A stretch of DNA of 29,693 bases from Chthonomonas sp. UBA1950 (GTDB lineage: Bacteria > Armatimonadota > Fimbriimonadia > Fimbriimonadales > Fimbriimonadaceae). This document shows, piece after piece, positions 15,390-23,241 of this stretch (position 1 is the first letter of the stretch; each line of letters starts with the position of its first letter). Position numbers and translations under genes: made by a program. The stretch covers positions 1-29,693 of the forward strand of contig DDEQ01000015.1 of NCBI GenBank assembly GCA_002336105.1, read 5' to 3'. Below the pieces are notes generated by a model, which was not told where the DNA came from, searched no databases, and was given only the letters and a program-made list of their open reading frames with translations.

Positions 15390-16192
15390 AACTCATACGC
15401 GATGTAGTTGCTCCTCTCGGTCTCGTTGGCGCGGGACTGCTCATTTACGGCTGCGTTGTCGAGTCCAATCAACTTGTGGTTGAACGAAAGACGTTGGCTC
15501 TTCCGGGATGGCCGGAAAGACTTCGAGGCTACAAGATCGCCGTTCTAGCTGATCTTCACCTTCGTCCGAGCCCTTGGTCGATTCGTTTGGCCAAAAATGC
15601 GGTTGCGGCAGCGCTTGACGAAGCCCCAGACTTCGTTGTTCTTGCTGGCGACGTGGTTGCCATGTGGAAGCCGGAGATTCCTGCAATCGTAGGTGACATC
15701 CTCGAACCGCTTTTGCTGATGGAGGGAAATGCAGCCGCTGTTCCCGGCAATCACGAATACGAGTTTGGCAACCCGGAGATTCTCCACATGATTCTTCATG
15801 AGCTCAACGTCCGATTGCTCAGGAACGAATCGTGGAAACATGATGGCATCACCTGGGTTGGGGTTGACTCCGCGGTAGCTCGAATGGACGACGCTAATGA
15901 GGCGATGAAGGACGTTTCTGGCCCAGCGATTTGCCTTTGGCATGAACCAGATATGGTTGACCGCCTCCCTCATGGCTGCCAACTCATGATTAGTGGCCAT
16001 AGTCACGGTGGTCAGTTTAGGTTCGGGTCTTTTGCTCCGATGTACACCAGGCTGGGCAAGCGATATCCGCTCGGATATTACGACGAAACTCCGACCCCAC
16101 TTTACGTATCGAGAGGGATCGGTACAACCGGACCTCCCAGCCGATTCATGTGTCCGCCAGAGGTCTCAATTCTCACGTTGGTTCCTGGTTAG
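15386..16192 (+). CDS. Membrane-anchored metallophosphoesterase (YkuE/YaeI-like)
   Basis: A 268-residue calcineurin-like phosphoesterase with an N-terminal membrane anchor (APLGLVGAGLLIYGCVV). The binuclear metal motifs are complete: DLHLRP, LAGDVV, PGNHEYE, CLWHEPD and SGHSHGGQFRF. Members of this branch act on phosphodiester or pyrophosphate substrates at the inner membrane; some cleave UDP-2,3-diacylglucosamine or related lipids. The substrate here is unknown. It is translationally coupled to the unknown protein upstream and followed by a hairpin that separates it from a convergent oxidoreductase gene. Confidence 0.92.
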   Translation: MKLIRDVVAPLGLVGAGLLIYGCVVESNQLVVERKTLALPGWPERLRGYKIAVLADLHLRPSPWSIRLAKNAVAAALDEAPDFVVLAGDVVAMWKPEIPAIVGDILEPLLLMEGNAAAVPGNHEYEFGNPEILHMILHELNVRLLRNESWKHDGITWVGVDSAVARMDDANEAMKDVSGPAICLWHEPDMVDRLPHGCQLMISGHSHGGQFRFGSFAPMYTRLGKRYPLGYYDETPTPLYVSRGIGTTGPPSRFMCPPEVSILTLVPG

Positions 16193-16195
16193 GCT

Positions 16196-16227
16196 TTCTC
16201 GCCCATGACTTTGACTTAGGGCGGGAA
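16196..16227. terminator. Hairpin between convergent genes
   Basis: TTCTCGCCC (16196-16204) and GGGCGGGAA (16219-16227) pair over nine positions with one non-Watson-Crick step. The hairpin lies in the 40-base gap between the metallophosphoesterase and oxidoreductase 3' ends. Confidence 0.5.
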
Positions 16228-16232
16228 GGTGA

Positions 16233-17228
16233 TCAAACGTGTTTGGGAACAACCGTTTTGCCGATTCGGCTCGATTCCTCGCCTGCTTCGATGGCGGCTA
16301 TGATCCTACGAGATTGTTCGGCCTGGACGATCAGCGGCATTCCTTTCATGAGGTGGTCCGCGACGTTCTGGTAGTATGCCGACCATTGCGAGTCTTTGGG
16401 CTTCATCTCGAATTTGGCCAAGTATCCATCGTGATCGACCGTCACTTCGATCTTGTCCCAACCGTTCATCACGATTGCGCCTTTAGTTCCTAAAATTCTC
16501 CAGCGGGATTTTGAGGCCGCAGCGATAGACGAATTCTCAACTTGGGCCGTCTTACCACCCTCAAATCGAATGACTATTTCGCCGTGATCTTCGAGTGTCT
16601 TTTCTTTCCAAACTCTCTTGTGAAAATAGCCATCGACTCCGGTCATGGATTCCGGCACAAAGTGGAAGATCCAATCGATGATATGCGCTCCCCAGTCATG
16701 AAGGACGCTTCCCGAAATCTCCTTGTCTGAACGCCACCAGTCTCCAAGTTTGTGATAACCACCCATGCAGGCTTCGATCTTGAAGACATCACCGATGATG
16801 CCTTGACCGAGAAGCTCACGAATGGACATGAAGTCTCCGTCCCACCGACGGTTGTGGAAGACGCTCAGCATCTTGCCATTACGCGTAGCAGCTTCAACCA
16901 TCGCATCCGCCTCCGCAACGGTATTACTCATGGGCTTTTCGACGACCACATGCTTGCCGGCGTTCAGGCATTTAACCGCTACTTCGCCGTGAAGGTTGTG
17001 CGGCAAAATGATGACGCACAGATCAACAAGTGAATCTTTCAGCAGATCGTCGACACTGGTGTAGGTTCGAATTCCAGGAAAATCAACGGCAGCTTGTTCC
17101 ATTCGGACAGGATCGACGTCGCAGGCGGCAACCGTTTTCATCCCGGCGGCATTCATCTGCTCAGCGTGGGCTTTGCCCATGTTAAAGGCGCCGCCATAAC
17201 CGATGACGGCGCACCTAGTAGCTTCCAT
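16233..17228 (-). CDS. Gfo/Idh/MocA-family oxidoreductase
   Basis: A 331-residue NAD(P)-dependent dehydrogenase. The Rossmann start CAVIGYGGAFNMGKAHAEQM is followed by the family's VVVEKPMSNT motif with the catalytic-region lysine. A C-terminal alpha/beta domain contains GSVLHDWGAHIIDW, the DxGxHxxD-like segment that carries the active-site histidine. Members oxidise or isomerise sugars and inositols; the substrate here is unknown. It lies 21 bases after the HDOD gene on the same strand and may be read with it, although no functional link is apparent. Confidence 0.92.
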   Translation of the reverse strand: MEATRCAVIGYGGAFNMGKAHAEQMNAAGMKTVAACDVDPVRMEQAAVDFPGIRTYTSVDDLLKDSLVDLCVIILPHNLHGEVAVKCLNAGKHVVVEKPMSNTVAEADAMVEAATRNGKMLSVFHNRRWDGDFMSIRELLGQGIIGDVFKIEACMGGYHKLGDWWRSDKEISGSVLHDWGAHIIDWIFHFVPESMTGVDGYFHKRVWKEKTLEDHGEIVIRFEGGKTAQVENSSIAAASKSRWRILGTKGAIVMNGWDKIEVTVDHDGYLAKFEMKPKDSQWSAYYQNVADHLMKGMPLIVQAEQSRRIIAAIEAGEESSRIGKTVVPKHV

Positions 17229-17249
17229 TTCGCGAGGCTACCTCACGTA

Positions 17250-18101
17250 CTAAACCATTTCCGTGCACTTAATAAGTCGCTCTGACCATTGCACTTGATT
17301 TGTGATTTGAACCGCCATTCTAGCCATGGAGCTTTCCACGACTCCGAAACCAGCCAGTGCCTCTTCGGAGATGTCTCCGGCAGCATTTGCCATGCCACCA
17401 TCGAAACCCATTTGGTGCGCTACCACCTCGGCAACCGCGATTACTTCACTTCCAGCATCCGAGTCTGTGTGGTGCTCTGCGTCGTAACAAATCGCCTCAT
17501 TGAATCCCGCCTCGCGCAGTATTGCTGCGCCAAAGTGGGCATGGTCTGTACCGAAGGCACGCTTCTCTGCCTGATGAAGCGGAGTGCTACCACCGGCTAA
17601 CGATTGAACGACGTGACGATACTCTGAGCCGAAAGCAGCTGCCAACCCACCAATTCCGATGTTTGCAACCAACCCGGTTAGGCTTCGGTCTCCTAGCTCA
17701 TTGGCGGCTGTCCAAATCGCGACGGCTTGAATCGTGAGTGCTTTGGCATCGAACTGACCAAAGGGTGCCATCTCGAGGTGACAAAGATGAATGCCCACAA
17801 GCATGATCGTGTCTCTCACCCGCGAATACCCGTACCTGGACGCGGCTTCAGTTAAGGAAGTAGGCGCACTTCTCCCGTTAGTTTCCTCGGCAAGAACCGC
17901 TTTGAGTGCAACCGCCTGAAGTTGGGGGTCGCCACCGAGAATACGATTTAACATAGCAGGGGCGAATTCCTCCCTCTGCATCAAAGATGCCATACGTCTG
18001 AGCCAAGGGTCACAGCGACGAATTGCGGTCGAACCGTAAATAAGTCTTCGTGCCTCGGCTTGCGCGTTGGCTGCATTTAGTCTGGCTACATGTGCTGACA
18101 T
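17250..18101 (-). CDS. HDOD-domain protein
   Basis: A 283-residue protein dominated by an HDOD domain, a non-catalytic relative of HD hydrolases used in signalling. Visible blocks are GDPQLQAVALKAVL, SLTEAASRYGYSRVRDTIML, LTGLVANIGIGGLA (where HD enzymes have LLHDIG; here the HD pair is AN) and FGTDHAHFGAAILREAGF followed by HH. No receiver, GGDEF or EAL domain is attached. The start at 18101 (MSAHVARLN) is chosen because GAGGA lies eight bases upstream. The longer frame to 18260 would run into the divergent yceD gene. Partners are unknown. Confidence 0.85.
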   Translation of the reverse strand: MSAHVARLNAANAQAEARRLIYGSTAIRRCDPWLRRMASLMQREEFAPAMLNRILGGDPQLQAVALKAVLAEETNGRSAPTSLTEAASRYGYSRVRDTIMLVGIHLCHLEMAPFGQFDAKALTIQAVAIWTAANELGDRSLTGLVANIGIGGLAAAFGSEYRHVVQSLAGGSTPLHQAEKRAFGTDHAHFGAAILREAGFNEAICYDAEHHTDSDAGSEVIAVAEVVAHQMGFDGGMANAAGDISEEALAGFGVVESSMARMAVQITNQVQWSERLIKCTEMV

Positions 18102-18172
18102 TTGACCATTCCTCATAGTTGGCAGAGTTGCGACTTCCCAACACCGTAAAAGTGCCAAACCTGGGTCAAGGG

Positions 18173-18178
18173 TACAAT
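18173..18178 (+). promoter_or_regulatory. Possible -10 element of the yceD-plsX-fabH operon
   Basis: TACAAT lies 11 bases before the yceD ATG, without a good -35 match. It would start the transcript about five bases before the ATG. That would be nearly leaderless and would fit the lack of a ribosome binding site. Confidence 0.3.
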
Positions 18179-18189
18179 CCACCTCGCGC

Positions 18190-18726
18190 ATGAGACGCGA
18201 AGACCTTTTAGACCTTAACGATGTATTGCAGCATCCGGGTCGAATATTAGCGGTCGACATCGTAACCGAACTCCCAGAAGAGGAAGACGTTGACCTTCTT
18301 CAACCTCTGGAAGGATTTCTTGAGGCGACGAGTACCGGCAACGTATTGCTGATTACTGGATCGTTCAAGACACGGATTGTTGTCGAATGTGCCCGATGCT
18401 CTGGGCCAATTGAGAGCGATGTTCAGTTCGACATCGACGAGCAATTTCCTGTCGAGGGGGTGCCTAGCTCTCTCAGCGCCCAGGATTTTGCCAAGGTAGT
18501 CGCTGACGAACCATTCCCACTGTTCGACGAGAATAATCTGATGGTCGAGAACCTGCTTCGACAAGGGTTACTTCTCGCGATTCCCTCGCAAGCCCTGTGC
18601 AGCTTTGGATGGGATGGGCCTTGCCCGAATGCAAAGGGAAGCGTCGAAACCAAACCGAAGATCGACGGGCGACCTGAGTTTTCAAAACTATCCAACCTCA
18701 TTCACAGAGAGGAACCAGAGAATTGA
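18190..18726 (+). CDS. yceD: YceD/DUF177 family protein (23S rRNA accumulation)
   Basis: A 178-residue protein of the DUF177 family. E. coli YceD is needed for normal accumulation of 23S rRNA. The central block IVVECARCSGPIESDVQFD matches the family's CxRC segment. The C-terminal block LLLAIPSQALCSFGWDGPCP corresponds to its ILLALPxxPLC...CP part, though the usual second CxxCG is incomplete. The gene heads the classic yceD-(rpmF)-plsX-fabH cluster. Here rpmF (ribosomal protein L32) is missing and the yceD stop codon overlaps the plsX TTG start by four bases (TTGA). No Shine-Dalgarno precedes its ATG. Confidence 0.85.
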   Translation: MRREDLLDLNDVLQHPGRILAVDIVTELPEEEDVDLLQPLEGFLEATSTGNVLLITGSFKTRIVVECARCSGPIESDVQFDIDEQFPVEGVPSSLSAQDFAKVVADEPFPLFDENNLMVENLLRQGLLLAIPSQALCSFGWDGPCPNAKGSVETKPKIDGRPEFSKLSNLIHREEPEN

Positions 18727-19721
18727 GTTTTGACGGGAAGCTTGCCATCGCACTTGATGCGATGGGGGGAGATCATGCTCCAAAAGAAATAATAGCTGGG
18801 GCGATCTCTGCAGCGCCAGAAATAAAGGGGACGATCTATCTTGTGGGAGAACCCTCCCAAATGAAGCCTTTTCTTCCCGAGGTGCTACCTCCAAATATCG
18901 AACTGGTGAGCGCCAGCGAATGGGTAGAGATGGAAGAAAAACCCACTGAAGCCTATCGTCGCAAGAAAAACTCAAGTTTGATGGTCGCCTGTGAATTGGT
19001 ATCCGAAGGAAAAGCTCAGGCTATGGTTTCGGCTGGAAACACCGGTGCAGCAACGACATTCTCTTTGATGACTTGGAGACGATTGGAGGGTATCCACCGT
19101 CCGGCAATTGCCAGCCCAATGCCCAACCAACACGGCGGTTTTGTCTTGCTCGACGCAGGCGCCAGTCCAGACATCGACCCCGAGAGCACTGTTGAATTCG
19201 CTCACATGGGCCGTGCTTACGCAAGTCAAGTGATGGGTCGCAAAAACCCTACCGTTCACCTGCTCAACATCGGCGAAGAGGAGGGCAAAGGAAACGCCTT
19301 TGCTAAGCAATCTTTCGCTCTGCTCAAGCAATATCCTTGGTTCGCTGGAAACATCGAGGGCAAAGACATGTACCTCGGCAAGTGTGATGTCGTTGTTTGC
19401 GATGCATTCGTCGGCAATGTCGTCCTGAAAACAAGTGAAGGCATCGCGGAACTCATCGTCAACACAATTCGACAAGAGATCCCGACGAACCCTGTTACCA
19501 AATCTCTTTACTGGCCAGTTCGAAAAGTTACGCAACCGCTAAGGCAGCAAATGGACTACGCTTCAGTTGGCGGAGCGCCGCTTCTGGGGCTGAACGGCCT
19601 ATGTATCATTTCACACGGTCGAAGCAACGCAAAAGCAATTCACAATGCCTTGCTAAAGGCTCAAGTTTCGATTCAAAACGAACTCATCGACGCAATTAAA
19701 AAAGCGATTTCTACACCATGA
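18723..19721 (+). CDS. plsX: Phosphate acyltransferase PlsX
   Basis: A 332-residue PlsX, which converts acyl-ACP and phosphate to acyl-phosphate, the donor for glycerol-3-phosphate acylation by PlsY. The diagnostic start IALDAMGGDHAPKEIIAGAI is present. Further blocks are the VSAGNTGA motif, LLDAGASPDIDPE and DVVVCDAFVGNVVLKTSEG. It starts with TTG at 18723, overlapping the yceD stop, with GAGAGGAA upstream. It ends at 19721, and an ATG overlapping its stop (19718) opens a short out-of-frame run before fabH. Length and motifs are normal for the family. Confidence 0.96.
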   Translation: MSFDGKLAIALDAMGGDHAPKEIIAGAISAAPEIKGTIYLVGEPSQMKPFLPEVLPPNIELVSASEWVEMEEKPTEAYRRKKNSSLMVACELVSEGKAQAMVSAGNTGAATTFSLMTWRRLEGIHRPAIASPMPNQHGGFVLLDAGASPDIDPESTVEFAHMGRAYASQVMGRKNPTVHLLNIGEEEGKGNAFAKQSFALLKQYPWFAGNIEGKDMYLGKCDVVVCDAFVGNVVLKTSEGIAELIVNTIRQEIPTNPVTKSLYWPVRKVTQPLRQQMDYASVGGAPLLGLNGLCIISHGRSNAKAIHNALLKAQVSIQNELIDAIKKAISTP

Positions 19722-19733
19722 ACGAGGTCTCTC

Positions 19734-20720
19734 ATCTCTAGGCGCGCAGTAGTCACTGGTATCGGTGCATCAGTTCCGCAGAAAGTTCTAACGAACGAGG
19801 ATCTTGAGAAGTTTGTAGAAACATCAAGCGACTGGATTATTCAAAGAACAGGCATTCGTGAACGGCGAATTGCGTCGGAAAGCGAGACTCCAGCGACACT
19901 TGCCATTGATGCTTCAAAGATCGCTCTAGCAGAGGCTGGGTTAGGAGCGAATGAGATTGACCTTGTCGTCTTGGCAACGATTTCTCCAGACTATCCGTGG
20001 CCATCCACCGCTTGCTTGGTTCAAGACGCACTTGGAGCCAAGAACGCAGGCGCTTACGATGTGAGCGCAGCTTGCGCTGGGTTCATTTATGCCGCAGCAA
20101 ATGCTGCAGCTATGATTCAGACCGGTACGATCAATAAAGCTCTTGTCATCGGCGCTGATTGCCTTTCTAAGCAAGTCGATTGGACTGACCGGTCAACGTG
20201 TATTCTCTTTGGAGACGCGGCTGGTGCGGTTGTTCTTGAAGCGAAAGAAGACACGGAAACAGGATTAATCGACACAGTCTTGTTCTCCGATGGATCGGGG
20301 ACATCGAACCTGTTGGTCGAAGTAGGAGGCTCGAAACATCCTCATGGATCAGATTCAGCATGTGGAAAGCGTTCCACCATCACTATGGCTGGACAAGAAG
20401 TCTTTCGGTTTGCTGTCCAGGCAATGGGCGATGCTTGCGCCAAAGTTCTAAGCAAAGCCGGGATGACCGCAGATCAAGTCGACCTGTTTGTCCCACATCA
20501 GGCGAATATTCGAATCATCGACGCAGCGGCAAAAAGGATCGGCGTCGCTTCAGAGCGAGTATTTGTCAACGTCGATAAATACGGCAACACAAGCGGAGGC
20601 TCAATTCCGCTGGCTCTATATGAAGCGAAGCTTGCGGGCAAGATCAAGCCTGGCGACGTCGTAATGACTGTGGGCTTTGGTGGCGGCCTGGTCTGGGGCG
20701 CAAACCTCATCCGATTCTAG
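19734..20720 (+). CDS. fabH: 3-oxoacyl-ACP synthase III FabH, start codon non-canonical
   Basis: FabH condenses acetyl-CoA with malonyl-ACP to begin fatty acid synthesis. The catalytic triad is complete: Cys114 (AACAGF), His255 (VPHQANIRI) and Asn285 (YGNTSGGS). The N-terminal block VVTGIGASVPQKVLTNEDL is fully typical. Between the in-frame plsX stop (19721) and this block there is no ATG, GTG or TTG. The first in-frame TTG (19971) would delete about 79 residues. ATC at 19734 has GAGGT five bases before it and would give 328 residues, a normal length, so I use it as the start. Alternatively, an ATG at 19718 overlapping the plsX stop would be in frame if one CT unit were added in the TCTCTC tract. 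Confidence 0.9.
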   Translation: MSRRAVVTGIGASVPQKVLTNEDLEKFVETSSDWIIQRTGIRERRIASESETPATLAIDASKIALAEAGLGANEIDLVVLATISPDYPWPSTACLVQDALGAKNAGAYDVSAACAGFIYAAANAAAMIQTGTINKALVIGADCLSKQVDWTDRSTCILFGDAAGAVVLEAKEDTETGLIDTVLFSDGSGTSNLLVEVGGSKHPHGSDSACGKRSTITMAGQEVFRFAVQAMGDACAKVLSKAGMTADQVDLFVPHQANIRIIDAAAKRIGVASERVFVNVDKYGNTSGGSIPLALYEAKLAGKIKPGDVVMTVGFGGGLVWGANLIRF

Positions 20721-20915
20721 TGTCTGCCCCTCGACCGCAATAGTCAACTCACGGTTCAGAACGACACCGTTGAGTTGGCTAAGGTATGCCCGCTTGGCTC
20801 CTTTGCTTTTGCGCATTTGCAGAAGATAGTCGCATAACTCGGCGGCTTCGTCCTGTGTGAGCACCAGCCCAACATCGTTAAGATCTCGACTCCCTTCGTA
20901 ATCAACCATTCGCAT
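20616..20915 (-). CDS. Small protein overlapping the fabH 3' end antisense
   Basis: A 99-residue frame opens at an ATG with GGAGG ten bases upstream. The first 65 residues look like real protein (VGLVLTQDEAAELCDYLLQM, KGAKRAYLSQLNGVVLN). The last 35 are read antisense to the C-terminal coding part of fabH (105 bases of overlap). I recognise no family. Acidic helix plus short strands would suit a small binding or regulatory protein. The good ribosome binding site makes it more likely real than an antisense shadow, but only comparison with relatives can settle its true 3' end. Confidence 0.55.
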   Translation of the reverse strand: MRMVDYEGSRDLNDVGLVLTQDEAAELCDYLLQMRKSKGAKRAYLSQLNGVVLNRELTIAVEGQTLESDEVCAPDQAATKAHSHYDVARLDLARKLRFI

Positions 20916-21111
20916 TAAACATATCCCTCCGGCCTTATTTACAGGGATGAACGAACGAGGAGTTTCTCTGTTCTGCTAAATAGTTCACATGGCCCAATTT
21001 TCACAACATTCTCACCTATTAATAACACGTGAAAATCACTTGATCCAGTAAATATACCTGCCGCAATTCTGTTGAATGTGTCGCAAACTATTGGGGTTAC
21101 GGTGTTTTGTT

Positions 21112-21903
21112 ATGAGAGGTAGATTCTTTACGCGCCTGTCTGTCGCTGCCTTCTTGGTACCACTTGCAGGGGTTAGCTACGCACAGACGTACGCAACGTT
21201 TTCGCACTTCCAATCTGTTGCCACAGAAAACTTTGAGTCGTTCACACCAACCGCGCCTGCTGACTCAAGTCATTCTGGTTCGATTCGGTCGTCTTCTGGT
21301 AGCACAAGTGGTTTCTTCGGAGGCATCGGCTCCATTCCAGCATCTTCTTCAGATGTACCTATTCGAATTGTCGAAGCTTTTGACCCCACTTTGGGAAATA
21401 CCGGAACGTCGTTCCTTACTCGCGTCAGCCCAACATCGGTCTATGCGAAGCCATTCGATAACTACGCGTTGGGTGTGAACACAGCCCATTCGTTGGACGG
21501 CGTTAGCGATCCTTTCACCAACGTCGATGCTCTGACTTTCAAGTTCAGCACGTCATCGACTCTAAGAACTTTTGCGGCTTACTGGAACCAGCTCCAGGCT
21601 CCTCCCAGCGAATACGACGGAATCAAGGTTTCGTTCTATAACAGCGGTTCACTCGTAGGTTCAACGACTTTTGGCAACTATTACGGAACATCAGACGGAT
21701 TCGGAATGCCAGCTGACGGTCACGACCTCAAATATGTAGCCATCGTTTCTGAAAGCGCCTTTGACGAGGTCCGCATCTCGGGATATGATGTCGTTCTTGA
21801 TAATGCATCCGTCGGCACCATCGCAGCAGTCCCAGAACCGACCAGTATGGTGGCTCTCGGATTTGGCGCAATTGCACTCCTCCGCCGCAGAAAGCGAAGC
21901 TAG
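21112..21903 (+). CDS. PEP-CTERM sorting-signal surface protein
   Basis: A 263-residue exported protein with a Sec signal (RLSVAAFLVPLAGVSYA, cleavage before QTYATF) and a canonical C-terminal PEP-CTERM signal. The signal consists of VPEP, a hydrophobic helix (TSMVALGFGAIALL) and the basic tail RRRKRS. Such tails are recognised by exosortases, one of which is encoded at 6112-7029. The Ser/Thr-rich, glycine-rich middle with beta-like segments (FSTSSTLRTFAAYWNQLQA) resembles the low-complexity ectodomains common in this class. No enzyme motif is seen. The start at 21112 (MRGRFFTR) gives a regular signal peptide; the longer frame from 21076 would add twelve residues before it. It is a single-gene unit ending in a strong hairpin. 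Confidence 0.92.
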   Translation: MRGRFFTRLSVAAFLVPLAGVSYAQTYATFSHFQSVATENFESFTPTAPADSSHSGSIRSSSGSTSGFFGGIGSIPASSSDVPIRIVEAFDPTLGNTGTSFLTRVSPTSVYAKPFDNYALGVNTAHSLDGVSDPFTNVDALTFKFSTSSTLRTFAAYWNQLQAPPSEYDGIKVSFYNSGSLVGSTTFGNYYGTSDGFGMPADGHDLKYVAIVSESAFDEVRISGYDVVLDNASVGTIAAVPEPTSMVALGFGAIALLRRRKRS

Positions 21904-21926
21904 AACCTAATCGAAAACACCGCGAT

Positions 21927-21958
21927 AAGGCGTATAGTCCAGTGGGACTATACGCCTT
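21927..21958 (+). terminator. 14-bp perfect hairpin after the PEP-CTERM gene
   Basis: AAGGCGTATAGTCC (21927-21940) and its exact complement (21945-21958) enclose a four-base loop. TTTAT overlaps and follows the 3' arm. It lies 24 bases after the stop codon and is a good intrinsic terminator candidate. Confidence 0.8.
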
Positions 21959-22099
21959 TATGAGCTTATTAACCCTTTGACCTCGTATACTAAAGCAGAG
22001 GATCGTCGGACAACATCCCCGTCGCAGAAGTGACTGTTCGATCATCTTTTTCGGTAATTGATGCGTCTCAGAGCCATCGATTCCGTGGAGCCCATAAAT

Positions 22100-23197
22100 A
22101 TGTATCAGGCACCTCTACCGCAGGAATACGCGGACCTATCTGCTGAGCAGGCTGCAGAACGAATTAGCGAAGCGAAATCGACTCTTGGCTCACGGCTAGT
22201 CATCCTTGGTCATCACTATCAGCGGGACGAAATCATTTGTCACGCTGACTATAAGGGAGACAGCTACAAGCTCGCAAAGGATGCCGCCGCAACCCCCGAC
22301 GCTGAGTTCATCGTCTTCTGTGGTGTTCACTTCATGGCCGAAAGCGCCGACATCTTAACTCCGCCAAATCAGAAGGTCATACTTCCTAACTTAGCAGCAG
22401 GCTGTTCCATGGCTGACATGGCGAACCTATTTCAGGTTCGAAATTGCTGGAAGCAGCTAGAGCAGGTACTGGGCAATGTGATGAATATCATCCCAGTCAC
22501 CTACATTAACTCGGCCGCGAACCTGAAAGGGTTTGTCGGCGAACACGGCGGAACGGTCTGCACGTCGACCAATGCGCCAACCGCCGTTGAATGGGCGCTT
22601 ACCCAAGGAGAAAAGGTTCTTTTCTTCCCGGACCAGCATCTCGGGCGAAACACTGGTGTAAGGCTTGGGTTCGATCCCGATCAAGATATGATCGTTTGGG
22701 ACCCATTCCAGCCACTCGGTGGCAATACGGAAGCAAATGTCAAACGTGCTAAGTTCATCCTTTGGAAGGGCCACTGCTCAGTTCATCAACGATTTACGGT
22801 GGAGCAGATCCAAGAAGCGAGGTTGACCCACCCGGGCGTCAAAGTTCTCGTTCACCCAGAATGTCCGCTCGAGGTAGTGAAAGCGGCAGATCTAAATGGC
22901 TCGACCGAATACATCATTAAACAGATTGAGGCAAGCAAACCCGGATCAACTTGGGCAGTTGGTACCGAGATCAATCTGGTTAATCGATTAGCGAAACAGT
23001 ACACCGATCGAACAATCTTCTGCCTTGATCCTCAGATTTGTCCCTGTTCAACCATGTATCGGATTCACCCCAGTTTCTTGTGCTGGGCACTTGAGCAATT
23101 GGTAAAAGGAGAAATCATGAACCAAGTCGTGGTTCCAGACAAGGTTCGAGATCCAGCACTCATTGCCCTTCAACGAATGCTGACCGTCTGCGCATAA
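22100..23197 (+). CDS. nadA: Quinolinate synthase NadA
   Basis: A 365-residue NadA, the [4Fe-4S] enzyme that condenses iminoaspartate and dihydroxyacetone phosphate to quinolinate for NAD synthesis. Family blocks are in order: VILGHHYQRDEI, FCGVHFMAESADIL, AAGCSMADM (first cluster Cys), GGTVCTSTNA (second Cys), FFPDQHLGRNTG, VLVHPECP, GTEINLVNRL and CPCSTMYRIHP (third Cys region). The start at 22100 (MYQAPLPQ) has GTGGAG nine bases upstream; upstream codons (TTG 22058, ATG 22061) have no such site. nadB and nadC are not adjacent. It ends in a hairpin shared with the next, convergent gene. Confidence 0.96.
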   Translation: MYQAPLPQEYADLSAEQAAERISEAKSTLGSRLVILGHHYQRDEIICHADYKGDSYKLAKDAAATPDAEFIVFCGVHFMAESADILTPPNQKVILPNLAAGCSMADMANLFQVRNCWKQLEQVLGNVMNIIPVTYINSAANLKGFVGEHGGTVCTSTNAPTAVEWALTQGEKVLFFPDQHLGRNTGVRLGFDPDQDMIVWDPFQPLGGNTEANVKRAKFILWKGHCSVHQRFTVEQIQEARLTHPGVKVLVHPECPLEVVKAADLNGSTEYIIKQIEASKPGSTWAVGTEINLVNRLAKQYTDRTIFCLDPQICPCSTMYRIHPSFLCWALEQLVKGEIMNQVVVPDKVRDPALIALQRMLTVCA

Positions 23198-23203
23198 TTG
23201 CAA

Positions 23204-23234
23204 TTAGTGAAGTCTCTGATCAGGACTTCACTAA
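23204..23234. terminator. 11-bp hairpin between convergent genes
   Basis: TTAGTGAAGTC (23204-23214) and GACTTCACTAA (23224-23234) are exact complements. The loop contains the palindrome CTGATCAG. It lies between the nadA stop and the end of the two-helix protein gene and can end both transcripts. Confidence 0.8.
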
Positions 23235-23241
23235 TGAATCT

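Noticed and set aside
15545..16006. Minus-strand 153-codon frame opposite the metallophosphoesterase
   Set aside because: It is antisense to the metal-site motifs and has no start signal or recognisable domain.
18972..19535. Minus-strand 187-codon frame opposite plsX
   Set aside because: It lies wholly inside plsX, which has complete family motifs; the composition is that of an antisense shadow.
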